Under the pieces are notes generated by a model. That model saw nothing but the letters and a program-made list of their open reading frames with translations, was not told the origin of the DNA and searched no databases. This document shows positions 29,304-42,557 of a DNA stretch of 64,000 nt, in pieces (positions within the stretch are counted from its first letter, which is position 1; every line of letters begins with the position of its first letter). Both the position numbers and the translations under genes were made by a program. The DNA is taken from assembly GCA_011800805.1 (NCBI GenBank), contig MPNW01000102.1, forward strand, positions 301,677-365,676. The letters run 5' to 3'. This DNA is from Hirudo medicinalis. Taxonomy: Eukaryota > Annelida > Clitellata > Hirudinida > Hirudinidae.

Positions 29304-30185
29304 CATTCTATGATATTTATTTAAGCATTGAAAAGTTAGCAAAATTTGTATTAAGCAGTAAAATGGATGACGTTGCAGAATTGGTCACAGCCTTTGCAAT
29401 GGACACTTGTCCCGAACTCCCCGCCGCCAAAGCACGGCTCTTGCAGCTAATGTAACGGATTCCATGTGCAGCTTGATGGTGGGCACACGGACATGATCTA
29501 CAGAATGATGACAATATTTGCGTAAAAGAACGTGACAATCAATGTACATATCATCCTTAATTAATTATGTAATAACATAATGTAACGATAACGATACAGA
29601 ATTTGATTAGAGTGGCATATGTTCAACAGAACTTCAAGACCATTAAAGTAGATGGAAGCTTTCTCTGAGGAGGAAGGTTTTGAGGTTTTTTAGTGAAATC
29701 CGCCGGATCAGTGTTGGTAATCAAAGGGGGGGGGGGAGTCTATTCCAGATCTGCGAGCCAACAACATCAAAACGTCGGGCGACGAAACCCCTGGTTGCTG
29801 ATCTGAGCCGCGCCTAGCAGGAATATGTGTAGTGAAAGGTAGGTATGACGGTGCATGATCCAGGAGAGACTTGAAAACGAGTGAAGAGATTTTGTAGTCA
29901 ATTCTTTGGCAAATGCGTAGCCAGTGGAGATCATGAAGAGGAGGAGTGACGTGATCGTGTTTTCTTTTGATATTTATGATGTTAGCAGCAAAAGGCGCTG
30001 AACTTAGAAGACCGCTTATGTTTTTTTCTCTAGTTGTTCCTAGAGTTTTTCATCGGTTTTAGTGACATTTCCGGCTGTAATCAGACCATTGAATGCGTAA
30101 TTTCTGTGTTGGATTACTCCTAACAACAAAATAGCTTTGTCAATAGTTTCGAATTTTTCCGGTCTGTTTTTAATATAATATAATA

Positions 30186-30217
<32 letters not shown>

Positions 30218-32180
30218 CTTTCAACGAACACACAAAAGCTAGAGATTTCCCACAACAAGCAACAGAAATTCCAACGAGCTAGCTAGGATTCGAACCTCTG
30301 ACCGCTTGGCTACCTACGCACAGGCAGCCTGTAGACGAGAGACCGAACAGTCTCTGCCTTGCGGTTACGTTCTGAACGGAAATGGACTGATTGAAATGAG
30401 ATTAGCGATTATTTTAATAAGACATAAGACAAAAATATAGCAAACAATAGAAATGAAACGCAAGCTTTCATGACCTAATTCATAACCAACATTTTCGATC
30501 TAACAGATCGCAACCAATCACAACGTGCGCTTATGAATATTAATCAGCTCTTGCAATAGCAGTGAGGGTTTGGAAACACGCACCCGGGGCCATTGTCTCA
30601 AGCTGCAGCAACGCTTGTGCAACATTGATGCTTGGAACGCTTTACAACAGGAACTAATAAATTCGACAACCTTATCTAGATTTATAATCATTAAATAGCC
30701 TCCTTTTCCTGTTTTTTTATTTGCTTGTTTTTTCTCGAGTGGGTAAGAGGCCATCCGCTCTTGTAATAAATGAATACGTTTTTTCTCAGACAAAAAAGGA
30801 GTTGGGTCAGCGATTCTGATCGAGATCAGTAGAGGATTTGCTTTTTAAGAATGTTGCTTCCTGATAAAATAATGCATAAAGTTTCGATTTTAGACAAACT
30901 AAAGGACTTCTCCATTAAAGGTATTTTGCTATCCCAGAAAACAAACAAAAAAAAACTCATGTGCAACGACAAATTGTCTAGGGAATTATAAACTTTATAA
31001 CGCATCAATAATTTTAGAATTTTTGCATGGGAAATATTATTGCTTAGAGAGGTCCTCACAACCTTCGTGGTCCAACTAGTTTTGGCAAGCCCATCTGGCT
31101 CCAGCAACTCGGTATTAAACTGAACTTCATGTGGTTATGAATTTATTTATTTAGGCACGTATTTTATGTGCCAGAGTATCCACGGCAGGATATAAAAGGC
31201 AATACGCCGACCTCAATCAGTCAATCAATCTAAAACACACGAGCGAACTGGACCTAAAAAAAAAACGTAATAATATGTGGGTTAACATAAGCTTTGGTTA
31301 AATGGAAAATTTTTAAGATAGGCCTTAAATGAGGCAACTGTCTCAGATGGCTTAACATGCCGCGAGAGATCATTCCAAGTCCGCACAAACATGAAATGCA
31401 CATGGCCGCAAAGCTCTTCGTCAACGCCAAGAGGCTCTCAGATCATATCACGCCACTTCTAGATAATCTTCATCTGCTGCGTATCTGAGACTATACGAAA
31501 GCCAGTTTTCAAATACTGATAGTTGAAATGTACAATTTGACCCTTTGTCGTTCTAAACTTGTTTATTAATCAAACAATCAAAATTAAATTTTTCGATTTT
31601 TTTTAGGAGATTTAACACAAGTAAGCAAGGTGAACGGGAAAAGTTTGAATAAAACATTCCGGTCTGCAAGTCGTAACATTAGATAAATGAAGCGAAACAT
31701 TAACGTCCAACTGCAAGATGACTTGTGCGGAAATAATATCTTTTTAAATACTTCACCCCAATAATTGCAAGAAAAGTGGTCCATTTAATGTGCACTACTT
31801 ACACTAATAATATTGGCAGCATTCTTGTCGGTACAAATCGCAGCAGGTTGCGAATGCATTATGCACATTTTAAAACAATCTGAATTATGCATTAATTATT
31901 CGACAAAGATTTGTGTTCTTGTCAGAACAATATGTGAATGACCATAATATGACACTGAAATGGAGGAATTGCTTAAATGCATAGTTGACAAAGAATCAAA
32001 AGAAATTTACGTGATAAAGAAATGATAGAGCGAAGATAGCCATAGCAGAAGTGTGATCGGATGAAACATGGATAAGCTAAAATGACGTGGATAATCTAGG
32101 GAACTATATAACATCGCCACCAAATTTTACAAATTCAAGTAAAAAGCATTATTCAACATAAGATAATAAAATCACATCTC
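29303..32180. other. Repeat-rich intergenic DNA
   Basis: About 29650-29960 and 31140-31540 read like untranslated 3' regions of LINE-type repeats ('ttccagatctgcgagcc', 'cgtgatcgtgttttctttt'; 'agagatcattccaagtccgc'). An (AT)n tract lies at 30190-30217. No host exon is recognised. Two 91-93 residue minus-strand frames (30518-30793, 30826-31107) have no recognisable family. Confidence 0.5.
30275..30370 (-). mobile_element. tRNA-derived SINE-like relic
   Basis: The minus strand contains AGGTAGCCAAGCGG followed by GGTCAGAGGTTCGAATCCTA, which resemble the A box and B box of a tRNA promoter. The spacing is too short and there are no pairable acceptor arms, so a functional tRNA is not supported. A tRNA-headed SINE fits. 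Confidence 0.45.
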
Positions 32181-33659
32181 TCAACTGAAAATAGAACGCA
32201 CTTTAGCAATTAAATCTTCTTTCTTTTCCCTGAGGCAGCATTTTATACCTTTGGCTTTTAAAAAGTGGTAAATCTGATTTTTGGTCATTGAATGCTTGTG
32301 AAGAGATTCCAAAACTTTACTCTCTTCTAGGAAAGTCTTGCAGCCTTTGACTAGAAACGCATCTGAAGTCTTATTTTTTTTTGATTTCACATTACTTTTA
32401 TTCTTTAGGGAGATTTCATTAAATCCATCATTAAAGCTATCCGCTTTTAAATTGGCAACAGCTTTACAAGTCACTGCTTTTACATTTTCAACGCTTTCTG
32501 ACTCATTTACCTCAGGAACTTCAATAAAAGGCACTAGAAAAACTTGTCTTGCATGAATGGATCTCATTGACTTAAATTTTTTACTTTCCTTAACTTTCTC
32601 AGTATTTTTGCTGGATTTTGAGAAACAAGGAATACTCTTAATGTTGTCACAACTGTGTAACTTTCCAAACTCTGATGCAACAGAATGTACTAAAGATTCT
32701 GTCTCCTTGTTCATCTGCAGCGTTGTCCTACGTTCGTTTCCTGAAAAACTGCATTTTTGGAACGACACACTAACAGGATTGTCATTCAAGGCACTATTCA
32801 AGCTCGATGGACAATTGGAATAACTTGTAACTGTGGTTTGAAAACCACACATAATGTTAAATACACACATAACATCATCACAAAAAGTTTTAGTTAGGGA
32901 AGGGTTCTTCTTGTGAATACACAAAGGTTCTTCATTTCTGATGCAACAGCTGGGATAAGTAAATGTTGATTCAGTATATCCAAAATTAACCTTTGCAAAA
33001 AATATATTGGATTCATTAACAGGTAATTCATATCCATAAACGTCTCTCCAGTAGTTTCTTATATCTAAATACGTTCTAAATTGATCGCTTGGTGGAAAAA
33101 ACCTTGCGATCTCAACAATGCTAGCCTTTTTCAAGCTTGGAAGAACAAAACACTCTCTTGATTCAATAAAGTCTGATGCACTAAATGTTCTCGGTGGCAT
33201 CAGAAGAGAAAATGTTGCAACAGAAACGTAAATAAACCCAGACATAACATGAAATGATAAATTATGCGCGGTGAACCTTGTTGGTATAAAAAGAAATTCT
33301 TTTTCATCAGTTAAGTAAATACCAATCGATTTAAACCTTGGACTCATTCGAGTATACACCGTATTCCTAAGACACCGTTCAAACGTATCCAGATTAGTTT
33401 GAAAAGGACCCTGAATCAGACCACGCTGCTCTAAATCGAAAAAAACTGTGTCGCACTGATAGCGATCTTTGGGTGCGCAAATTATTAAGGTATCTGGCCT
33501 ATTTCCGGGTGACGCTAATATAAATTGATTGGATAATATAATCTCTCGACACAAAACGACAGTTATTTGGCGGTTATTCTCATTTAGTGAAAACAAATAA
33601 CATTCATAACCATCAACGTTACAATTGCTTACACAAAAACAAACGTCCCCCGAATCCAT
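32181..33659 (-). CDS. C18orf63-like (DUF4708) protein, intronless
   Basis: A single uninterrupted frame encodes 492 residues. It resembles the vertebrate C18orf63/DUF4708 family. Landmarks are ILASPGNRPDTLIIC (vertebrate ILASP), FSASDFIESRECFVLPSLKK (vertebrate CYVLPSMK), YWRDVYGYELPVNES (vertebrate HWDALYGYKLPED) and ESTFTYPSCCIRNEEP (vertebrate ERTFTYPLSCIRSQP). The conserved part covers about residues 1-260. The rest is Ser/Lys-rich and probably disordered. The last about 40 residues (KNQIYHFLKAKGIKC, EKKEDLIAKVRSI) resemble a SAP-type helix-loop-helix. The molecular function of the family is unknown. It is intronless, while its neighbours have up to 19 exons, so intron loss or a retrocopy is possible; no poly(A) remnant is obvious. 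Confidence 0.8.
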   Translation of the reverse strand: MDSGDVCFCVSNCNVDGYECYLFSLNENNRQITVVLCREIILSNQFILASPGNRPDTLIICAPKDRYQCDTVFFDLEQRGLIQGPFQTNLDTFERCLRNTVYTRMSPRFKSIGIYLTDEKEFLFIPTRFTAHNLSFHVMSGFIYVSVATFSLLMPPRTFSASDFIESRECFVLPSLKKASIVEIARFFPPSDQFRTYLDIRNYWRDVYGYELPVNESNIFFAKVNFGYTESTFTYPSCCIRNEEPLCIHKKNPSLTKTFCDDVMCVFNIMCGFQTTVTSYSNCPSSLNSALNDNPVSVSFQKCSFSGNERRTTLQMNKETESLVHSVASEFGKLHSCDNIKSIPCFSKSSKNTEKVKESKKFKSMRSIHARQVFLVPFIEVPEVNESESVENVKAVTCKAVANLKADSFNDGFNEISLKNKSNVKSKKNKTSDAFLVKGCKTFLEESKVLESLHKHSMTKNQIYHFLKAKGIKCCLREKKEDLIAKVRSIFS

Positions 33660-35613
33660 GAAGAACTAAACAGCGCGAAGCCGAAACACTAAAATTATAT
33701 CGTCTGCTCGACCAATGATTATACATAATTTTTATGTATCGCACTTTTCAAGATGGTTGAGATAATAAAATTTAATTTGAAATTGGAATAAATGTAAAAA
33801 AGGCACTTTTGAGTTATTTGTTGCCTTTTCATTCCTCCTGGGCTTCGGTGTACACCGAGTGGTTAAGGCTTTGGGGACGTCCATTAATTATGTCAACAAA
33901 TTTAAGGTAATTTTTTGTCCCCTCCCTCCCCCTTGTCAACAACTGTCAAACTTCTAAACTGCTAAAGACACCCTATCAAAATTATGTAAAAAAAAACTGA
34001 CACCCCCCATAAAAATGTTTTGTTATACAATTTTTGATTTGTAGCTTGTAACACTTTGAATTTTCGACTATTTTATTTTAAAATAAATTAATAAAATAAT
34101 TGTTAAACTGAATATTACTGATTATTGTCAATTTTGTTTATGTCAACTTCTATCATCTTAATGTGTTCCTCTATTGTAACAACAGACACAGTATCGAATT
34201 CATCATTATGTTGAACTGATGTTGAACTGCCAGACAGGTCAACATCATTTTCATCTGACCATTCAGCTCATAAAATATCAGAATTTTCTTTGAGCCACTC
34301 GAATGGGCTGAAGGTTTTTTTTGTTGATGAACAGGTAGTTAAGTTCACGATCGCATCATCAGTGTTGTTGAACATGACTCGTGAACAGTGCCGCCGACAG
34401 AAATTTCGGGCTCCTATATAGGCAGTTTACTGGTCTTGAAGTTCTGTTGAACATATGCCGCTCTAATCCGATCCGCTATCGTTCGGCGTTTTACCTGAAT
34501 GCACAGCTGCATCAAAACGCTATTTCTCCACCTCCCCTTCGTATTTAGTTTTGCCTGGTGAATCTTAAGTCCCCTCTCTGAAGCCTGAAGCCTTCTACCA
34601 TATTCAAACCTGTTCACTGACACGCCGTTCTCCGATTCGCATCCAAAAATCATGTCCATTGGAAGTCCAGTCGTTAAACATAGGGTCATTGGTGGGTCCG
34701 TTATCCTCCCCGTCTTTCGACAGGGACCCAAGGGGCATATTCCTTTTTCTTTTTGCCAGCAATTGAAGTATAACGCGGCGGGTTGCTAGCCCAATCGCGA
34801 AACTCGTCTCTCCGAGCCGTCATCTGTCTGTCCTGGTCTTCATCTGTCTGTCGAGGTTGTCACCAGTCTTTCTCCTCCAGGTTATCTAATGCCTGCGAAG
34901 CTAACTAGTGTTAATACAGATAGACGAGACTCCATCGTCACAACTACTTCAATAATTTAGACTATTACACTTACTTTTATATCTATATTTATTTGTTTAT
35001 TTTTTTGTGTAATATTTATTTGAGTTATTTATTTATATACGTAAAGAATTTTAGATAATGTACCTATTAATATTCTTGTTTCCTGATTGGCCGTCCCTTA
35101 TCCGAAGATATTTATTTCGTATAGGAATTTATTTCATATGACACTATTAAACAATTGCTTTAGTAGAATAACAAGTTAAACTTAAAATTAATAAAATTCT
35201 TTTATCTTACATATTAATTGATCACAAAAACAGTAGAAGTATAATATGCGACGGCGGGCGAATAATTTAGCCACCAGCTTTATAATATTTGCTGCTTTTT
35301 ATTTATTACATGTTAGACTTTTTAGTATATAGAAATCTTTGCTGTTAACATAATATTTTGAATATTTTGATCAAAATTGTAGAATATTATATATTATAGT
35401 TTAGAAATATTAAACAAATATTTGCCAGCACTGATCGACACCGTCAATGAGCAACCCCTTGCCACTTATTTACTTTCGTTTGTTCCTCGATTCGATATAT
35501 TTAATGCCAAGTGGCCACATCGGCTGCATTTTATAGGAAATTTCTACCAATGGATGATATAAAACGAGTCCTGTGATCTGACGCCTTATTTATTTCTCTA
35601 TTTGGCATCTATC
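33660..35613. other. Intergenic region with transposon pieces
   Basis: At 33845-33880 there is a tRNA-like 5' half ('acaccgagtggttaaggc'), probably the head of a SINE. At 33873-34000 a segment beginning 'ggggacgtccattaattatg' with C-rich blocks resembles the TIR end of the element at 24427. At 34414-34731 a minus-strand frame contains ERGLKIHQAK, the remnant of a zinc-finger-like motif typical of LINE ORFs. After 34900 the sequence is AT-rich and featureless up to the DOK7-like gene, whose promoter must lie just before 35614. Confidence 0.5.
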
Positions 35614-38600
35614 ATGGCGGTTGCTCCTATTGTTGAGAGTATTGTCAAATACAGAGAAGGCAGAAAGGTAACAGCATATAAAAATGTTTACAGCCCAATG
35701 GAAATTAGATAACTATATTTGATCGTTTTTGCGTTTTGACTAATGTTATCAATTCAAAGAATTGTATTTCAGAAGTGGCATATCATTTGAATACACGGTA
35801 AAATGATTTAAGGAAATGGGAATTTATGTTCTAATTGTTTAACTATTTTTTTCGCATAAGTGAGTTGCTAAAAGTAAAACAATCTAGCTTTGATCTCAGA
35901 TGCCATCTGTGTCTTAATGGTTTACTAAATGATTGTTTGTCATTTGGATGCTGGATTACTCATGACTAAATGACAAGGACTTTGTTTTCACAATATGCAG
36001 CTATATATAGACCTTCATTCTTTGTGGTTAATAAACAGTAATACAAATATTCTACAACTTCAAACATAGTGCTCAAGTGTAATTTATGTATTGTTATTAT
36101 TTCTGAACTGTTAATATTATGAAGCTAAAGCATAAGCCTCCATTTTCTATAGAATTGCTATTACCTTATGAATATTTGCAGTGGAAAGAAAGATGGTGTT
36201 TACTTAAGAAACCTTCTCCTGTTGCAGGTGAGCTTATCTTTTCATATAGACAACTTCTGTTCCTTTGATTAACTTTAATATTTTTAACTAAATATATTTC
36301 TGTTTACTTTGGTGTTATGTTGCTATTTAATTAAATGTTTTGTCAGCATAAAATAAAAGTCTATAATTAAAACAGCTGATTACTTTATATATCTTAGACT
36401 GCCTGAGTGTGGTGCTATATAAAGATGCCAACAAGCAAACTCCGAAATCAAATCTAGTTTTGGACGAATTCTGTGGTGTTGATACGATGCCTTTCGATGG
36501 AGAGAAATTTGTTTTGTCCATAATTTGTTGCAGCAAGACTCTCTTTCTTTCCTTTGCTACAGAGGAGCTCAGGGAGCAATGGAAAGAGAAATTACTTTAT
36601 CATTTTGGAAGAGGTTTGTTTCTATGCATTCTTTAGTTTTACATCATTGCTGGTGATGTTTCAAAAGAATTTTGAACAGAAGTTGACAAATCTGACAAAA
36701 GCTTGATTCAATGATAGTTTGAGAATGCATTAAAATAGAATCAGTTTCTTATTTGTTAGAAAGGTAATATATGGATGATCAGTGTTTAATAGAAAAAAAA
36801 AGTATTTTTCTGATCTAGAGTTTGGGCCATGAAATTTTAAAGGTGACACATCTTAAAATAAAATTATTTCAGGGTCCAGTATTTGACCTTTAAAATGTTT
36901 TAAATGATTTGAAAGAATTTTAATAGGTCTATTATTTATGTCTTATAAGCACAATTGAACATTTAAAAAAAAAATCACATTAAGAAGAGAATTAGATATC
37001 ATTTACAGTTGGACCAGGCTGCTTTGGATCAAGTGGTACTGCTGCAGGCCTTGGAGTTAGTCGGGCAGCGTGTTTACAATTGGATTTATTTAGTCCACAA
37101 TTCCTTATTACTTAGGGATGCCTATTGTGCAACAACCTCTATTCTTTCACTGGAAATATTCACAGGGTTTAATGATCACTTAATTGCTTAGATGCATGTG
37201 GATAACCTTTTGTCTTTTATTATCTGATCAAGCATTTGGGTGCAGAAACATACTAGGAATAATCTCTACTTGTCACTCTTTTTGCAGAAAGCTAAATATT
37301 CTGTTTAGTTGGTTGGCAGCTAGCTATATTGCTATCGATCTAGCCACCAATTTCTGTCGTATTTAGATGCCGCTCGGTGCCATCCTCCGTAAAAATTCAC
37401 ACTAAAAAGAGCCTTTAGTTATTTTCCTCAACAATTCATGTATGGTATAGACTATACAGAGTCTTTGGCTATCTTCACATACAATTTCATGGAAATTCAT
37501 GTGCAGTTATAAACCATACAAAAAGATAGTTGTGAATGGCTGAGATGGTTAATTTGATGTTCATAACATACCTTTTTTGTTTTTTTTTTAAATTTAAGCA
37601 ATATTTTAACTGTTTTGTAATATTTTTGCAAATTTGGTTTTCATGGAAAATAGCATAAAACCTACATCTAATTTTTCTGAATTTATAATGTTATTTGGCT
37701 ATTTTCTGTGAAAATTCACAGAAGATATAATTTAAGCTAGATACCCCAACAGAGTATATTGGCCTTAGTGGAGGCTATTTGAGCATGATCAACTAGAAAA
37801 CCTTTGTAAAAGTATTGAAAAATGTTGTTTTTAATTGCAAGCTAAGCAGAATATCTAAATTGTAGTTTAGATGGCAAGCTGTAAGTTGCACTGTTACTTG
37901 TTAGGATTCTGTTACTGAACTTGGCTATGCCTAGAATGAATATTATTAGGTATATTTATGTAGTGCCATGAGCATAAACGTCAGGGGTGCTTGGACTGTT
38001 CATATGCTGGTTTGCGAATACATGACGACCGTTGGTCATATCTTCACTCTCGGGAATGCAACCCTCTGAGCTAACTTGCGTGTCAAAGACAGTAATTTAA
38101 TTGTTTTCTGGGCTCTTAACTGAACAAAAATCAATGATTTCAGCAATATTGTGCGATTATTATCTTTCCTAAAATCGTCTGAGAGAATTAAAAATTTAGT
38201 AAAGCACCCCTCAAGGATATTGTACATTATATGATTCATTTAATTAGTTATAATCACTATAGTTGTGATTAGTTTACATTAAAAGGCTGATTTGTATCGG
38301 TGAAATTGTGTTCATTTGTGTTTGAGTGATATAAGTACATTAGGCTATTGTGGAATGCAGTGCACCCAGCCTTTTTGACTGGAGGGCCACATAAAATTTG
38401 TCTTGAAGCATAAAACCAAAAAGTCTATAAGCAATTGTTTTAATAATTGGCTCATCTTTATATCATTCTGTGCAGATCTGATATTGTCACCTAATAATAC
38501 TTGGTAAACTACTATTACTATTTACTCTTTCAAACTACTTTATCATTCAAATTTGCCATTACAAACAACTTATTTTTGCATCCGTAACTTTGTTATCATA

Positions 38601-41600
38601 TTGTAATAAACGGCTGGGCTTAATTTATGCCGAGTTTATTGTTGGGATTATTCAGTTATCAACTGAGTGGTATTAACTGTAAATACCACGCTTACGCAAT
38701 AATCCTGCTGCCAGTTATTGCGTAACGATCAGTTGCGTGATTATTGGCTGAATAGAAATGTTCTTCAATGTGGGCTTCGAGATTCTCTCTGAGATAATGT
38801 CTGTTCTTTTGTGCTCGCCGCGGAAGAAAAAGATAGTGAATATAACGAAAACTAATTAAACATAAATATAACTACAAAAATTAATTAATGGCATTTTCAG
38901 GGTTATAACAATATTATAATATGCAACTTGTTACGGAGAGGTCTATTATTTTTTGTATTCTGCTACATATTTTTTTTAGACATTTGTTTCAAAGTCGAGG
39001 TCACCCATGGCTTGCAAGAACAGAGAATGTCGGGCACTGGACTCACGTCCATCCACTCTAACTTGTGCAACCTTTTCCTAACATCTTCACGGATTTCCCT
39101 CACCACGAGCGAAACCTTTCTACTGAGGCATTTGTACTCTTGGAGGTATGTGGATCTGAAGAGATATGGATCATTAGGCAAGAACTCCTATGGGATTCAG
39201 GTTTTGTTTAAAGAAGGTTGGGACATGTGCATTACCTTTTTTTTGACTTCCAGTTTTGATGATATTTTTGGAATCAACTGAGACGTCTGCACAGCAGTAT
39301 AACTGATTTAAAACTCAAATTAATTTTAAACCTAACTTTGGAAGCTTTGAAATTTTTTAAATAGGTGAGAAGAATTTTGTATTCAAAACCCACCAAAGTG
39401 CTGATATTGACAAAGCCTTGAAGAACAAAGTGCAATCTCTTGTGCAGTCATGTGGTCTTTTTGATCAACTTATATGCTCTGGTTCAGGTTGTTTATGAGA
39501 TTTAATGTTGTTTTCTTCTTTTGCATTTGTTGATCCAGTAAAGTGATTGAAAATATTTGTCAAATTATTAACTGTTTATATAATTATTAAGTATTTTATA
39601 ATAGATAGGTTATAATTCTAATATTTATCTGATGCCTCTCAAACTTTGTTTCTATTTGACGACTGTTGACTACAAATAATATTTTCAAATTGGTTCATCA
39701 AATGACAATACAATTGATTAAATTGATATTGATATATTTGTAATTTATTTTTTCATGGTTTGGCCAATGTTGGTTTAATATTGATTATAATGGATTACTT
39801 ACAGTTACAAACCAAAGTGCTTTTCCTGCATCAGCTTCAAATCCCTCAACTCCAACTTATTGCATTTCTTCAGAATCAAACAAAATCAGTCACGTCGATA
39901 GAAGGTTCTCCACTCCTCATTCCCGAGTGCCCCCGAAGATTCACGACTTTTGCAATTCCCTGGAAAATACGTTGCAGCGTCGTCATTACGGGAAGCGAAC
40001 GACAAACTCTAGGAACGGCTCCTTTTGCGGTTCGGAAATGCCGGAGCAACCGAGCAGCCTTACGAGACATTTTTCGGAGTGCAATCTTCACGTATCTCGG
40101 TCGCATCGCAGAATGCCCGGCGAAAGTTCGAACTTGGCCAGTTCGTGCGAAGGTTCCGTCGAAAACTGCGGCGAGCCAAAAGAAGTTAAGTCGAATTATA
40201 TCAATTACGAAGCAACTTCAAATACGATGAACATCTACAAATCGGAAGGTTCGACCCGATTCTCTAATGACGACGACGATTGCAAACCTATTTGTTTGCC
40301 CCCACCTCGAAGTTTTTCTCGGGGGAAGTCCGACGTGCAGCAGGGTCGCACCGTGCCGCAGAATAACGACTTCTGTTTTAACGAGCCGCAGGCAAACATT
40401 GCCATGATGAACGGAGGTTTATGTGCTAATAAGTCCATTGCATTTAATCCACTACAGCCACTCCCTTACAGGGATTTGAGCCAGTATGATGGAGAATCTG
40501 ATGAGGGATATTTATATTGGCTTCCTGGAAGTCCAAAAAAGCCCAGTCTTGCATACATAAACATTTCTTCTCTTGGAACTAAAGATTGTAAAGGCTTCCA
40601 TGTAAAGTCTGAGAGAAAGGAAAGCATTGAAAAATATCTGAAACATGATTCATCAATAGATTCATTGAACTTGGACAACACGAAGCTCGAGTGCTCTCAC
40701 TCTTCGACTGCTAATCCGAGTACTAATTGCTATGTTAATGTTTCAGGTGAAGAAACAGCAAAATCTTCAGTTACTCTAAAAACAAATCCTGAGGAAAACA
40801 AAGAGAACTTGTTAGGAAATATTCAACAGGTATCTCTGGGAACCCTTAATAATGACTATATCCCGATTAATCAGTTGGGAAGTGGTCTTAAGAGCAATTC
40901 TTTGAAATTTGAAAATGGTGAAACTGAGAAAAACTTACTCATTAATGATTATGTAGATATGACTGGCAGGCAAAAGTCAGAAGAAGAGCCTCATGAGGAA
41001 AGGCTTACATCAAAAGATAGGGACTTATCTGAGATATGTGGTGACTCAAAATCTCAATTACAAGTTGAAAATAATGGATTGGGAAATGATTCTGAAAAAA
41101 GTGACATGAGTGTTGGTCCCAGTGGCATAGATGCAGACTTAATGAAGAAGATTCACATGTGTCCTCCTTTGCCCATCTTACAACGAAACTCTGAATCGCA
41201 GGAGTACATAAATCTCAGTACAGTATCTATTGGGGAGCCAGGTGTTTGCTTGAGTCCACCTCCGAGGCCTCCGAAGCTGTTAAATTGCATCAGGGAGGAT
41301 GCATCTGAATCGTCCAGCCCTCCGCCATTGCCAGAGAAGGTAAAGCACGCACGTGGAATTGCCGATCAGGACTTTGCTCCTTTGCCAATTCCTACGAGGA
41401 GGAGGGATCAGCTAAGCGTGTCAGATTCATTTCCAAAACCTCCTTTGCCTCGGAGGAATTGCCATTCTCCTGTCAATCTGCATAGCTCTCCCCCACCAGG
41501 GTCGTCCCATCACAACAGAGGCTCGACGTTATCGTCGTGTCTCCCTGGCAATCATTACCACCTGGGTATGAGACCCGTCTCTGCCTCGTCCGTTCCAAGG

Positions 41601-42557
41601 CACAGGAAGCCCAATTTGACAGTCGACTTGAGAAATACCTGTGAGATTGACCACGGTGAGGGCATTATTTTTACATTTTAAATCTAATTGAGATTTTTGA
41701 ATAAAAATTAAAAATGCTAGATGTGAATTTACATTTTTCTGTGATTTCAGTCTAAAATGTTTGAAATAATTGAGGGCATTTTTCAGTAAAGTTGTGCCAT
41801 AATATAAATGATTCTCTTTGAAGGCAAACCGGACACCCCGATATCCGTTGGCTCAAAATGGCACCTGGATGATCTCAATAGATCCTTACCAGCATTGGCT
41901 ATCTATAAGCCTAGAAACGGGAAGGAATATGTGGATAGACGTCGCCTCGCAGAGGAAAGTTCTTTGCCTCCACATTCTGCACAAAGATCTCCATCTGTGG
42001 CATCATCAGTTTTCACATTTGATGACAAGTCTGTGGCATCGAATCCTTTCGGTGGGTGGTACAGCAGTGGTGAAGACTCTCCAAAATATCCTTCCAACAT
42101 TATTTCCTCCACGAGATCATCCATCAGGAGCATGTTCGATCAGAAATGGTCGCTCGGTCATTCCCATCGCGACGTGGCCGGCAACGGATCTCCTCGTTCG
42201 TATCGCCTCGATTGCTTGGAGTCTCCTAGGACATTTTCTACGAGCACAATGGACAGCATCGACACCATAATTAACTATGCAGACATCGACGTCGTGCCCG
42301 GCGACCTCGGGTTTTCCGTGGCGGCATCGCCGCCCCCCTCTCTCGAAAACAGAACGGTTTATGCCAGAATAGATGTGGCTGCAACTTCTGCTGTATCCAA
42401 GGTGGGCAAACAGCATGCTAAACTGAGAGAGGACACTCTAGAGAAGAGAGCTGAAAGTGCCATTTTTACTAAACTCCAATCTTTTGAAGGGAATGTGGAG
42501 AAAAGAAAATTATCTCTTGATTTGAGGAAACAATCGAGTCTGAGCATTAAAGACTGA
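35614..42557 (+). CDS. DOK7-like PH-PTB adaptor with long Tyr/Pro-rich tail
   Basis: Seven exons (35614-35667, 36182-36227, 36398-36613, 38980-39216, 39365-39487, 39805-41655, 41824-42557) give 1086 residues. The PH domain (1-105) contains WKERWCLLKKPSPVADCL, nearly the DOK7 signature (vertebrate KWKSRWLVLRKPSPVADCL). The PTB domain (105-225) has WRYVDLKRYGSLG and NFVFKTHQSADIDKAL. DOK7 binds and activates the receptor kinase MuSK at vertebrate neuromuscular junctions; invertebrate roles are less clear. The tail, about 860 residues, is mostly one exon. It carries candidate SH2 ligands (YINI, YVNV, YIPI, YVDM, YINL) and SH3 ligands (PPRPPK, PPPLPEK, PKPPLPRR), suggesting a multi-docking scaffold like Gab/IRS. 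It is about twice the length of human DOK7. Start choice follows the DOK7 alignment (ValGlu-x-x-ValLys-x-Arg-x-Gly-x-Lys-like opening). Confidence 0.85.

Noticed and set aside
28564..29313. 249-residue plus-strand frame as a host gene
   Set aside because: It starts in a LINE end, passes through low-complexity DNA and finishes in an ATT microsatellite; no domain.
30275..30370. Possible tRNA gene on the minus strand
   Set aside because: A- and B-box-like motifs are too close and no acceptor stem can form.
33840..33880. Possible tRNA gene ('accgagtggttaaggc')
   Set aside because: Only a 5' half with an A-box-like motif; no anticodon arm or T arm follows. Treated as a SINE head or pseudo-tRNA.
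37009..37366. Frames in the 2.4-kb DOK7-like intron as extra exons
   Set aside because: PH exon (ending 36613) and PTB exon (starting 38980) join in phase and match DOK7 without added sequence.
40466..40681. Minus-strand and overlapping frames in the DOK7-like tail exon
   Set aside because: They are shadows of the long plus-strand exon, which carries the recognisable motifs and joins in frame with the PTB exons.
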